This document shows positions 6,863-15,082 of a stretch of 49,255 bases of DNA, in pieces. The DNA is taken from the NCBI RefSeq assembly GCF_029871205.1, contig NZ_SSOJ01000149.1, positions 1 to 49,255 on the forward strand, in the 5' to 3' direction. Numbering within the stretch: the stretch's first letter is position 1; the number at the start of each line of letters is the position of its first letter. This DNA is from Pseudomonas sp. BN417. Lineage in GTDB: Bacteria; Pseudomonadota; Gammaproteobacteria; Pseudomonadales; Pseudomonadaceae. Position numbers and translations under genes: made by a program. Under the pieces are notes generated by a model. That model saw nothing but the letters and a program-made list of their open reading frames with translations. It was not told the DNA's origin and ran no database searches.

Positions 6863-9631
6863 CTATTTCACCCGCACCTCCAGGGCCACGCCACCCACGA
6901 TCTTCCCGCTCTCCCGCTGCACCAGGTCGAGGGTGAAACGCGTGCCCCGCTTGGCACCCGCCGGCACCCGGACCCGGAGTCCCACCCATTGCGCTTCCGC
7001 CGGCTTCAGCGTGACCGGCAGCCGCACGCGCTGGCCACGGGCGAAAGCCAGTTCCAGCGCGCCGGGGAAGGCTTCCGCCAAGCATTCCGGCGCATGGCTG
7101 GTGAGCAGCGCCGGGCCGGCGTCTTCCGCCTTGAGGTGATCATCGCAAGAGCAATCCAGCCGACCGGAATGCGCCCGCACCGGGGCCGTCGGCAGGACCA
7201 GGGCATTTGCCCGTAATTCGACCGGCAGAGCCCGTTTCTCCACCAGCAGGCTCGCCGCCAGGGTATCCATGCCCGCCGGCCGGATCAGCTCCAGCTCCAC
7301 TGTCCGTGACAAGCGCGGACGCAGGTTGATGGCCAGCAGCGGCAGAACAATCCAGGCGTTCGGCGCGAGGTCGACCACGCTCAGGTTCTTCTGCGCCAGG
7401 TTGTTCTGTTCCCAGACATGACGCCCGGCGAGCGGACGGTCGAAGCGCGTCAGCACGCTGGCCAGCAGGCAGGGGTGGGTGCCCACCGGCGGTATCGAGC
7501 TGCGCGGCAGGCGTGCCTTGACGATGCGCGTCTCGCCGGGACCGAGGTCGAAGGCCGCCACTGCGGTGACGGCGGGCAGGAAGTCGGCGGGGTAGACGAA
7601 CTGGCTCCCGGCGTACTGCTTGATATTGAAACTGACCACCAGGTGGCGGGCGCTGGCCGAGGCGCTACGGTTGCGCACCCGTGCATGGATCCAGTTGTCC
7701 TGGCCGTACTCGAGGTTCTGGTGGGTCAGGCCGCCGTCATCGCGATTGCGAATCCACAGGTCGGGCGAGTCCCAGAAGCGGCCCGCCCAGTCGTTGGCGC
7801 CGGGGTCCGCCGCGTCGTCGCGTAGCCAGAGGTCGGGCAGCGGCGACGGGTCGCCGAAGCCGTAGACGAAGCGGTGGAAGGCATCCACGCAATCCGGATT
7901 GCCGGTGCGCGCGACCAGGTGGCACTCGATGTCCTCGGTGCGCACCGGGCGCGGATAGCGCGCCAGGTAGAAGGCGCGCAACAGGTCGCGAAGACTGGCT
8001 GCGCCCACCAGGGCGGCCACGCCTTTCCAGACCCGTTCGCCGGCGCCATAGGCATCGATATGGGTGATGCGTACCCACGGATTACGTGAACACAGCGCCA
8101 CGGCGGGATTGGCGAAGTTGAACGGCAGCACGGCGGATGCGCCATTGTCGTTGTAGACCGTCCAGGCCTCGTCGAACCAGGCGTCCGGCTGGCTCGCAGG
8201 CTTGAGGCCGCGCGCCCACCAGCTGTGGAAGGTTTCGTGGCGCAGTGGCCCGGTGCCGGTCGTGGTGCCCCCCTCGTACTCCATGCCGCCCTGGTGGATG
8301 AAGGCGGTGAAGCGCCCGCCGTGGATGTAGCGTCCGGAGCTGCTTTCGTTGTCGACCAGAAAACCGGCGATGGCGTTGGCCTGGGCGACCAGGTCCACGG
8401 GGCTGCTGGCCAGCTTCCAGGCGGTGATCGCCACGTGGGTTCCCGAGACCGGCAGCACCACGTTGACCGTGGTGCTCTGCAGGCTGTCCGTCGCCCTTAG
8501 TTCCAGCAGCGGTGACAGGGCCGTATGGCGTGAAGGAAAGGCGATGCTCCAGTGATTGGTGCCGAGCGGGGTGATTGTGCCGTTGCTGATGGGCGTATGG
8601 GCGATGGCTGTGTTGACCAGCTGCAGGTCCAGGACCAGTTCGAACTGGTCGTAGATGAGGTTGGCCGGTATGAAGGCCTCCAGGTAACGCCCCGCGCCCA
8701 GGTCGGTGAAACCGAAGTTGAAGGCCAGCCGCGGGCCGGCGCTCCAGGTGATCTGCGGCAGGTAGGAGCCGGCCATCGAGGCTTGCGGCATGCCGAGCCC
8801 ATAGGTCAGGCGCAGGCTGTGGCTGCTGCCGGCCTCGAGCACTCGGGCGAGTACCCGCAGGTTGGCATTGGCTCCGCCGCCGAAGTCGTGCGCAGCCACT
8901 TCGGTGAGGGCGAGCGGGGTACCGTCGAGCCAGGCGCCGGTCGGGGTCTGGCGCAGGTCGAAGATCGGGCAGCCGGCATGCACGCCGAGGCGGAACTCCA
9001 GGGTCGCATCGCCCGTGGCCTGCTGGGTCGCCGCATCGAAGCGCAGGCTGGCGTTGATCTGTGCAATATCGATGGGCACCGCCCACAGACCATCCACCAG
9101 GCGTGGCCGTGGAGCCAGGTCGAGGTTGCTGCCCGCCAGGTCGGCCAGTGCCGGCAGCAGGCCGAGCAACCCGGCCAGGCCGGCGACGCACTCACCGTCG
9201 CCCGGCATGCAGGCACCGGAATTGCGCTTGAGGATGCCCCTCCAGCCGAAGCCCCGTGCGGCCAGGACGTCCGCCGCCGCTTCGCTGATGAAGATCGTTC
9301 GGTCACTGGCCGCCGTGTGCTGCGCCTTGGTCCGCGCCAGGTCGAAGATCGGCTGCGCCGGCTTGCCGAGGTTGCCCGGAAGCTCGGTGGACAGGGTGAC
9401 CAGTTCGGGCTCGATGTAGCGCGCAAGGTGCAGCTGGTCGAGCAGGGCCTGAATGTCGGCGAGGGTCGTCCCTGCCGCCTGGTTGCTGATGAGGCCGAGG
9501 CGATAGCCACGGGCCTTGAGGATTTGCAGACAGTCCAGGGTGTCGGCGTAGCGCTGGCGTACGCCGCCGCTGGTGAAGATCAGGGTATCGCCCAGGTCGA
9601 AGAAGACCGTGGCGGGGAAGGGGCCTGGCAT
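6863..9631 (-). CDS. HAD-like domain fused to M1-like (gluzincin) metallopeptidase
   Basis: 922 residues, no signal peptide; the start has AGGAGG upstream. Residues 1-165 are HAD-like: nucleophile D12 (FDLGDT), S49 (LISN), K90 (LGKP). The usual second Asp at +2 is Gly and motif IV is ISEAAAD (E117, D121), so phosphatase activity is uncertain. Residues about 180-600 resemble M1 peptidases: QGGME (447-451, like the GxMEN exopeptidase motif), then HETFH (465-469) and E488 (WFDEAWTVY). This is exactly HExxH-X18-E. HSW and TVY also match leukotriene-A4-hydrolase-type enzymes. Residues about 600-755 look like a beta-sandwich domain (DLWIRNRDDGG, GQDNWIHARVRN), followed by a further beta-rich tail. 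It is the third gene of a cassette with a metzincin. Zinc peptidase activity is a strong inference; the substrate is unknown. Confidence 0.8.
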   Translation of the reverse strand: MPGPFPATVFFDLGDTLIFTSGGVRQRYADTLDCLQILKARGYRLGLISNQAAGTTLADIQALLDQLHLARYIEPELVTLSTELPGNLGKPAQPIFDLARTKAQHTAASDRTIFISEAAADVLAARGFGWRGILKRNSGACMPGDGECVAGLAGLLGLLPALADLAGSNLDLAPRPRLVDGLWAVPIDIAQINASLRFDAATQQATGDATLEFRLGVHAGCPIFDLRQTPTGAWLDGTPLALTEVAAHDFGGGANANLRVLARVLEAGSSHSLRLTYGLGMPQASMAGSYLPQITWSAGPRLAFNFGFTDLGAGRYLEAFIPANLIYDQFELVLDLQLVNTAIAHTPISNGTITPLGTNHWSIAFPSRHTALSPLLELRATDSLQSTTVNVVLPVSGTHVAITAWKLASSPVDLVAQANAIAGFLVDNESSSGRYIHGGRFTAFIHQGGMEYEGGTTTGTGPLRHETFHSWWARGLKPASQPDAWFDEAWTVYNDNGASAVLPFNFANPAVALCSRNPWVRITHIDAYGAGERVWKGVAALVGAASLRDLLRAFYLARYPRPVRTEDIECHLVARTGNPDCVDAFHRFVYGFGDPSPLPDLWLRDDAADPGANDWAGRFWDSPDLWIRNRDDGGLTHQNLEYGQDNWIHARVRNRSASASARHLVVSFNIKQYAGSQFVYPADFLPAVTAVAAFDLGPGETRIVKARLPRSSIPPVGTHPCLLASVLTRFDRPLAGRHVWEQNNLAQKNLSVVDLAPNAWIVLPLLAINLRPRLSRTVELELIRPAGMDTLAASLLVEKRALPVELRANALVLPTAPVRAHSGRLDCSCDDHLKAEDAGPALLTSHAPECLAEAFPGALELAFARGQRVRLPVTLKPAEAQWVGLRVRVPAGAKRGTRFTLDLVQRESGKIVGGVALEVRVK

Positions 9632-9664
9632 ATCGCCCTCCTGGCAATGGTTCAGGCCCGGGGT

Positions 9665-9964
9665 TCAGTCGTCACGGCGATAGGCGAACCGGCAACCCGA
9701 GGCATCGGTGAAGGTGAGGGTGTGGGCGTCGAGCACATAGTCGTAGGAGATCACCGCGTCATTGGCGGTCGACAGCGCGAGCTGGCCGGGGGCCTTGACC
9801 TCCCAGGTGCCGCCGTCCCACCAGGTAAAAGTGCCGGGAGGTTCGCCGTGGCCGAAGTAGAGCCCGTTGGGTTCGAAGCGCAGGTGCATGGCATAGCCGG
9901 CCGCGCAGAGTTGTTCCGTGCTGCGGTGCCACTCGCCCACCAGTCCCATGTCCAGTGCCGCCAT
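9665..9964 (-). CDS. Small beta-rich protein of protease cassette
   Basis: 99 residues. The start ATG has AGGAG eight bases upstream. There is no signal peptide or membrane segment. It opens LVGEWHRSTEQ and is rich in alternating aromatic and polar residues (MHLRFEPNGLYFGHGEPPGTFTWWDGGTWEV, LTFTDASGCRFAYR), the pattern of a small lipocalin-like or META-like beta barrel. I do not recognise a named family. It sits 33 bp upstream of the HAD-gluzincin and 71 bp downstream of the metzincin on the same strand, so it is probably co-transcribed. An inhibitor, substrate-binding or folding partner role is possible but unproven. Confidence 0.7.
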   Translation of the reverse strand: MAALDMGLVGEWHRSTEQLCAAGYAMHLRFEPNGLYFGHGEPPGTFTWWDGGTWEVKAPGQLALSTANDAVISYDYVLDAHTLTFTDASGCRFAYRRDD

Positions 9965-10035
9965 GCTGCAATCTCCTGATTCGACTAGGGCGGCGCGATG
10001 GCCGGAGCCACCGCGCCGTCCGGTTCCTCGACTGG

Positions 10036-12153
10036 CTACTTGGCGCGTACCAGGGGGGCGGACTTCGCCTTGCCCTTGAGCGCCTTGGCCAGGTCCTTGG
10101 TCGCCGCACCGCCGGCATCGTCGATGAGGCGGATCAGTTTGTCGCGTTCGGCGTCGCTCATCACCGTGTCCTGCTCGATCAGTGCCGAGGCGGCCTTGGC
10201 GTCGGGCCGGCGCTTGATGAAGCGGCGCGCCAGCCGTTTCGCCGCGATGGCGGCGAAGTGCGGCTTGAGGACCGCCGAGTCGAGGGCCGCCTCCAGTGCG
10301 TCCAGGCCTTCACTGAGGTGGTCACCACCGATGGCCAGCACCAGGTGCAGGTCAGGTGTCGCCAGCACCTTGTGCGCCGCTTCGGCATGTCGGGCGTCGA
10401 CCGCGGCGGTCACCATCACGGTGGCGCTGCCGGCCAGGTGGGCGACCATGCCTTCGATCTCCCAGTGCACCTCGACCCGCACCTCATGGACGCCGGGTGC
10501 GCCGAACAGCGCGCCTTCGGCACCGCGCAACAGGGTCATGGAGTCCTCGATGCGCTCGCCCGGCTGCAGCACCTTGAACGGATGGTCCTCGATGCAGTGG
10601 ACGACGGTGCGGAAGGTGCGCTGGCTGCCTGCCGGGTCGATCACGCTGCCGCTGACGAAGTCGCTCTTCAGGCTCAGGGTAGCGGGCACTCGAACCGGCT
10701 GGTCGCCCTGGTTGACCAGGACCACGCCCACCCGCACCGGCGCACCCAGGGGCACTTCGCCCAGCAGCGGGCTGACTTCCACGGCCAGGCCGTAGACTTC
10801 GGCTTCCAGGTCGGTCGGGGTGATGCTCGGGGTGCTGGTGGAGGCGCTGCCGAAGGCTACCGAGCCCGGGCGCACGAAGGCGTCGGGGTAGTGGCGCAGC
10901 TGCTTGAGGTTGTCGGGGTGGAAGGACCACTGGATGTTGCTGGGGAAGGGCGTGGCCGGGGTTCCGGCGGCGGCGATGACATCGCTGGTGCACATGAACC
11001 CGTGGTCGGCGAAGTTGTGGTACAGCCCCATGGCATGGCCCAGCTCATGCACCGCGGTGCGGAAGTAGGGCGCCGCTGCCGTGCCGAAGCGCTGGTCGCT
11101 GACCGTGCCCCAGCCCGGAGCGATGATCCAGTGGGAGGAGATGCCCAGGCCTTCGCGTGGCACGTTGTTGGAGTCGGTGCCGGCGGCGTCGTACATGATC
11201 CCGCGTGGCGTGGAGTCGATGTTCTTCACCGCGAGTATGTGGTAGCGCCATTCGCTGTCGAGGTTGACCACCGCGCGCCGGGCCAGCATCGCCGCGTGCA
11301 TCTCGGCATCGGACCAGGAGTTGCCGGTGGGCTCGACGACGTTGGTGTCGCTGAGGTTGACCGTGGTCTGCCAGCCCACGGCGTCCATCACGGTCGCCCA
11401 GGTATGGCCGACGCCGCTGTTGGTGGGCCGTTCGGAGCCGCTCACCGTATCGATCTCCACTGTGCAGCGGCGGAAGTAGGTGGACAGCCAGCCCATGGTC
11501 AGGCGCCCAACCACGGTGTTGGCGGCGTTCTTCACATCGCCTTCGGCGTAGTCAGCCGGCGAGGGATAGCCCGCCGGCGCCGTCATGCGCACCATCTGCG
11601 CGGTGAGGGTGGACTCCAGGGCCCAGCTGTTGGGCGCGGTGAAGCGGTAGAGCTGGAAGGTCAGGCCGAAGCTGTTGCCCAGGTAGAAGTACTCCGGCAG
11701 GGCGGTGACGCGGATGTAATAGCGATAGCGCGAGCGCGCGAGGATCGGGATGCCGGAAGCCGGGTTGGGGCCGGCGAGGAGGATCGGCTTGAGTGGCAGG
11801 TTCTGGCTGATGCTCGGCTGGCCCTGGAGGACCGGGAAGGGCGAGGGGATCGGGATGGGCAGGAAGATCACCGGCCGCTGGTAGAGGTCGCCGCTGGCGG
11901 TGCGTCCATCGCTGTGGCTTTCGACCCGCAGGGTCCCGTCGTAGGACACCAGGGGCGCGCCGCTGGGCTTGTAGTTCAGCAGCCAGCAGCCGGCGCGCAC
12001 ACTGCGAAATGGCGGCAGGGTTATTGTTCCCGGGAAGGGCTGGAGCAGGTTGGGATTGAGGGCGGTCGGAGCGGGTGTTGGACCGTCTTCCTGGCTGGGA
12101 AGGAGCAGGTCGGGCATGGGAGGGATTTGCGAATTTTCAGGCAAGTTGGACAC
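10036..12153 (-). CDS. Metzincin-type zinc metalloprotease
   Basis: 705 residues from the GTG at 12153. A GTG at 12162 overlaps the AGGAG site, whereas 12153 has it eight bases upstream. There is no signal peptide; the first 55 residues are Pro-rich and disordered. Residues about 55-200 are beta-rich (YDGTLRVE, ASGDLYQRP). The protease domain (about 215-425) carries HELGHAMGLYH: zinc ligands H369, H373 and H379, base E370. A Met-turn candidate M387 in HGFMCTS follows closely. HExxHxxGxxH is diagnostic of metzincins. Residues about 447-610 form a beta-sandwich region (VGVVLVNQGDQPVRVPATL), and the last 90 residues are helical and Lys/Ala-rich. It is the first gene of the cassette. Proteolysis is strongly inferred; substrate and export route are unknown. 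Confidence 0.85.
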   Translation of the reverse strand: MSNLPENSQIPPMPDLLLPSQEDGPTPAPTALNPNLLQPFPGTITLPPFRSVRAGCWLLNYKPSGAPLVSYDGTLRVESHSDGRTASGDLYQRPVIFLPIPIPSPFPVLQGQPSISQNLPLKPILLAGPNPASGIPILARSRYRYYIRVTALPEYFYLGNSFGLTFQLYRFTAPNSWALESTLTAQMVRMTAPAGYPSPADYAEGDVKNAANTVVGRLTMGWLSTYFRRCTVEIDTVSGSERPTNSGVGHTWATVMDAVGWQTTVNLSDTNVVEPTGNSWSDAEMHAAMLARRAVVNLDSEWRYHILAVKNIDSTPRGIMYDAAGTDSNNVPREGLGISSHWIIAPGWGTVSDQRFGTAAAPYFRTAVHELGHAMGLYHNFADHGFMCTSDVIAAAGTPATPFPSNIQWSFHPDNLKQLRHYPDAFVRPGSVAFGSASTSTPSITPTDLEAEVYGLAVEVSPLLGEVPLGAPVRVGVVLVNQGDQPVRVPATLSLKSDFVSGSVIDPAGSQRTFRTVVHCIEDHPFKVLQPGERIEDSMTLLRGAEGALFGAPGVHEVRVEVHWEIEGMVAHLAGSATVMVTAAVDARHAEAAHKVLATPDLHLVLAIGGDHLSEGLDALEAALDSAVLKPHFAAIAAKRLARRFIKRRPDAKAASALIEQDTVMSDAERDKLIRLIDDAGGAATKDLAKALKGKAKSAPLVRAK

Positions 12154-12512
12154 GTTGAACACTCCTATTCAACAAGGGGGGCGCACCCTGCCCGTGTATC
12201 CAAAATCCGCGCGAGCTACTGCAGTGGTCTGGTACGTCGCCCTTGAACTTGTCTCCTTATTTCGGTTGGGGTCATGTACGGCGAGCAACCCATGACGCCA
12301 GAGAGTATGGGCCGGCCAAAGCGCCTGTAAAACGCCGCTCATCGCCTGCAGGCCGCGTGGTACGTGGGTTCCAGCCTGGTCGCGATGTGCCGTGGGTGGC
12401 TTAGAGCGGGGAGTTATTAGCCCCTTGTCGAGTGGCGCCAAGAGTTCCAATCCGCGCCGGCCGGGCTGGCCTAAGCTGAAATTCCGGGGCTTCTCTCCGG
12501 GGAGGTCCGGTC
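12154..12512. other. Divergent intergenic region, protease cassette / rhodanese
   Basis: About 360 bp without a convincing gene. It contains the leader of the metzincin gene, with AGGAG next to its GTG start, and on the plus strand the rhodanese ribosome site GGGGAGG (12498-12504). I found no good sigma-70 promoter pair by eye and no strong palindrome. The short reading frames crossing it lack ribosome sites and protein-like composition. Confidence 0.5.
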
Positions 12513-12971
12513 ATGCGTCTGCTTCCACTGCTTCTGTTCTGCCTGGTGCCCCTGCTCGAGGCCCAGGAGGCTCCCATGGAGGTGGAGGGCGCGATGACGG
12601 TCAATGTGCTGCAGGCGCGCTATCTGTACGAGCGAGGGGCGATCTTCATCGATGTCCGGCCCACCCGCGAATGGGCCTGGGGCCATGTCCACGGTGCCCT
12701 TCACCTGGACCTGCTGAGCCGCTTCGGCGACCTGGCCCAGCCGCAATGGCCGCGCCAGGTGCCGCTGGTCATCTACTGCGACAGCGAGGTCTGCCCCCAT
12801 GGCGCCGAGGCGGTGAGGTTGGCGGTGAGCTGGGGGTACCGCCAGGTGTTCTATTTCCGCGAGGGGTATTTCGCCTGGCAGCTGCAGGACTTCCCGCAGG
12901 GAAAAGGCCTGGCGGGCGAGCGTCTGGTGTTCACCCAGCGGGACCCGTCAGGCGCTTCATCGGCGGAGTGA
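12513..12971 (+). CDS. Periplasmic rhodanese-like sulfurtransferase
   Basis: 152 residues with a cleavable signal peptide (MRLLPLLLFCLVPLLEA). It is a single rhodanese domain: AIFIDVRPTREWAWGHVHGALHLDL is the conserved first half (DVR...E...GH..GA). The active-site loop starts at C89 (IYCDSEVCPHGAEAV), and FYFREGYFAWQ is the last strand and helix. Export to the periplasm and a second Cys (C94) in the loop are notable. Rhodaneses transfer sulfane sulfur or serve as redox or binding modules. Its stop codon overlaps the tail of the convergent FlhB-like gene by 15 bp. The neighbouring ccm operon raises the possibility of a role in periplasmic thiol chemistry, but no direct evidence links them. 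Confidence 0.85.
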   Translation: MRLLPLLLFCLVPLLEAQEAPMEVEGAMTVNVLQARYLYERGAIFIDVRPTREWAWGHVHGALHLDLLSRFGDLAQPQWPRQVPLVIYCDSEVCPHGAEAVRLAVSWGYRQVFYFREGYFAWQLQDFPQGKGLAGERLVFTQRDPSGASSAE

Positions 12972-13271
12972 TGTCGCGTTGGGCGTCTGCAGCTTCCTGA
13001 TCGAAACCGACCGGGCACTTGCCCTGAGGTACCAGGCAAAGGCGATGATCTCGGCGATGGTGCGGTAGAGCGCCTCGGGAATCGCGTCGCCCAGTTCCAG
13101 CCGCGCCAGCAGGCGCACCAGATCGGCATTCTCGTAGATGGGCACTTCGTACTCGCGGGCGATGGCGAGAATGGCTTCGGCCAGTTCGTCGTCGCCCTTG
13201 GCGGTCAGGTTGGGGGCGCTGACGCCGTCGTAGGAGAGGGCGATGGCCTGGCGCGGCTTCGTCTGACTCAT
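12957..13271 (-). CDS. FlhB/YscU C-terminal domain-like protein (FlhB2)
   Basis: 104 residues from an ATG preceded by AAGGAAG. The sequence ALSYDGVSAPNLTAKGDDELAEAILAIAREYEVPIYENADLVRLLARLELGDAIPEALYRTIAEIIAFAW matches the cytoplasmic C-terminal portion of the export-gate protein FlhB, downstream of the NPTH autocleavage site, which is absent here. Stand-alone copies next to a fliK-like gene are known in many flagellated bacteria. They are thought to exchange for, or modulate, the FlhB C-terminal domain during substrate-specificity switching. The fliK-like gene lies upstream on the same strand. Confidence 0.85.
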   Translation of the reverse strand: MSQTKPRQAIALSYDGVSAPNLTAKGDDELAEAILAIAREYEVPIYENADLVRLLARLELGDAIPEALYRTIAEIIAFAWYLRASARSVSIRKLQTPNATSLRR

Positions 13272-13392
13272 TCCGGCTTCCTTGCAAAAGTGCAGCGCGA
13301 AGGCCAGAGAGCAGCGACGAGACAGTACGAATAGTACGGTGAGGAGCTGCGAGCGCAGCCGACAACGCTGAACGCATGCAAGGGAGTTGGAA

Positions 13393-14934
13393 TCATGCGG
13401 TTTCATCCACCCAGCGTTGCTCGAGGGTCGTGCGTTGCCCCTGGGGCGGCTTGCCCTGGCGGCAGGCCAGTTCGCCCACATTGAGGCCGGCTGCCAGCAG
13501 GCGCTCGCGCAGATGCGGTAGTTCATGGTCGATCAGTCTGGCGGTGTCGCTGCGCTCGGCCCACAACTGGCTCGACAGGCTGCCCTGGATCAGTTGCGCC
13601 TGGACCTGCAGTGGCCCCAGGGGCTCCAGGTCGAAGGCCAGTTCGACGCGCCAGAGACTCTCCTTGCGCGCGTCCTTTTCCTGCCGGGACTCCTGCTCCT
13701 GCTGCAGCTTGATCTGCAGCGGGACCAGTTCCTGCTGATTGCGCATGGGCACTTCCAGCTGCCAGGTGGTCAGCAGGTTGCCCTCGGGTGTGACCTGGGT
13801 CTGGGCCAGGCTGGACAACTGGTGGGTCTGCAGCCGCGAGACGGCGGCGGCGGCCAGCTTGAGCAGGGTTGCCAGGTCGCCTTCGTCCTCGGCGGTCTGG
13901 GCCAGCCGCGACGGCAGGGGAAAACTCAGGGCCTGCTGGCGGGCATTGGCCTGGCCAAGGGCGCCGAGGGCATTGCGGATGAAGGCCGGCAGGGCCTGGG
14001 CCATGGCCTGGCTGGTGCCGGCTGTTGGCAGGCTGGAGGGTGTCGGCAGGGCCGGCAGCAGTTGGCCGATCAGGCGCAGCAGGTTGGCCTTGAGGTCCTG
14101 GGGCAGGGCGCCGGCCTGGCCGGCTAGCAGGCGTGACTCCAGCAGCGCGCCGCTGTTCTCCAGGGCCTGGGCCAGCAGCTTGGGGTCGCCGAGCTGGCGG
14201 ATGTCGGGCAGGGCGCCGAGCAGTCGGTCCACGGCGCCGCGCAGGTTGTCCGGAAGTTTGTCCCGGCCCATGGCCTGGAGGGCACGGTGCAGGCCGTCGA
14301 GGGAGCCCTGGCGGTTCTGCTGGCCGGCCAACTGCTGGGTGAGTTCGAGCTGGTCCAGCTGCGCGGCCAGGGGCAGGAACTGCAGCATCTGGCTGCCCTG
14401 GACCTGGGCGCTGAGGAGGCTGCCGACGGCCAGTGGCCGCGGGCTCTCGATGCTCAACTGGCGGCCGGCGAGCGGCGTGTTGAGCAGATTGACCAGAACC
14501 TTGTAGACCGCCGCCTGGGCCTTGCCCTGGGCAGCCAGTTCGCTGGATACCACCTTGCCCTGGACCAGGCTGCCCACCGGCAGCAGCTCCAGGTCGAGGC
14601 TGCCGAGGGCCGCTTCAGCGACTTTGAGGACCATGGCCAGGCGGGTGTCCGAGAGCGCGGTGACGTTCAGCTGGCTGCCCGCGGCCAGCGGCCGCGGGCT
14701 GATGGCCTCCAGGGTGGCCTGGCTGCCATTGCCCAGGGTCAGCTTCAGCAGCACCTGGAAGCTCTGGGCGGTTTCCCTGAGGGCGACGACTTCGGCCTCG
14801 GCGCTCTCCCCGGCGGCCAGCAGGCCTTCCAGCGGCTGCAACAGCCGGAGCGCCAGATCGGCAGCGTTCTGCGCGGGGCGAGCGAGCGGCTGGCTGGGCG
14901 GGAGAGGGCGAGTACCGCTGATTTCGGTCATCAA
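13393..14934 (-). CDS. fliK: FliK-like flagellar hook-length control protein
   Basis: 513 residues. The N-terminal and central part is low-complexity, rich in Leu, Ala and Gln, with repeated beta segments (RPLAAGSQLNVTAL, VGSLVQGKVV, RPLAVGSLLSAQVQG). The C-terminal domain (about 410-510: LQVQAQLIQGSLSSQLWAERSDTARLIDHELPHLRERLLAAGLNVGELACRQG) is the conserved Flg_hook export-switch domain. FliK measures hook length and triggers the switch of the flagellar type III apparatus. The gene is separate from the main flagellar clusters and paired with the FlhB-like gene, so it may be a second FliK paralogue; the one in the core cluster is not in this window. Confidence 0.82.
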   Translation of the reverse strand: MMTEISGTRPLPPSQPLARPAQNAADLALRLLQPLEGLLAAGESAEAEVVALRETAQSFQVLLKLTLGNGSQATLEAISPRPLAAGSQLNVTALSDTRLAMVLKVAEAALGSLDLELLPVGSLVQGKVVSSELAAQGKAQAAVYKVLVNLLNTPLAGRQLSIESPRPLAVGSLLSAQVQGSQMLQFLPLAAQLDQLELTQQLAGQQNRQGSLDGLHRALQAMGRDKLPDNLRGAVDRLLGALPDIRQLGDPKLLAQALENSGALLESRLLAGQAGALPQDLKANLLRLIGQLLPALPTPSSLPTAGTSQAMAQALPAFIRNALGALGQANARQQALSFPLPSRLAQTAEDEGDLATLLKLAAAAVSRLQTHQLSSLAQTQVTPEGNLLTTWQLEVPMRNQQELVPLQIKLQQEQESRQEKDARKESLWRVELAFDLEPLGPLQVQAQLIQGSLSSQLWAERSDTARLIDHELPHLRERLLAAGLNVGELACRQGKPPQGQRTTLEQRWVDETA

Positions 14935-14984
14935 GGGGTTACAACCTGTCGAAAAAGCTCGCTTCGGGGGCCAGGGTTGGCATG

Positions 14985-14990
14985 TATAAT
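14985..14990 (+). promoter_or_regulatory. Candidate -10 element for the ccm operon
   Basis: A perfect TATAAT lies 92 bp upstream of the ccmA start in the divergent fliK/ccmA gap. No good -35 hexamer is found 16-18 bp upstream, so expression would need an activator or an extended -10 (the preceding bases are GCATG). This is the only convincing -10 sequence before the operon. Confidence 0.4.
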
Positions 14991-15082
14991 GCCGCCCCGT
15001 CCGGGCCGGCCACGAGTCTTGGCGCTCACCAGTATAGCGGCCGGCACCTCCCTGACTTGAATGCTTCCCGGGTATCCATGCC

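Noticed and set aside
9955-12246. 763-codon plus-strand open frame opposite the metzincin
   Set aside because: Its composition (His/Gly/Val/Asp rich, no domains) is the typical antisense shadow of a GC-rich gene, and the opposite strand has a clear protease with ribosome site.
12169-12450. Short minus-strand frame upstream of the metzincin
   Set aside because: No ribosome site and no protein-like pattern; more likely the untranslated leader region.
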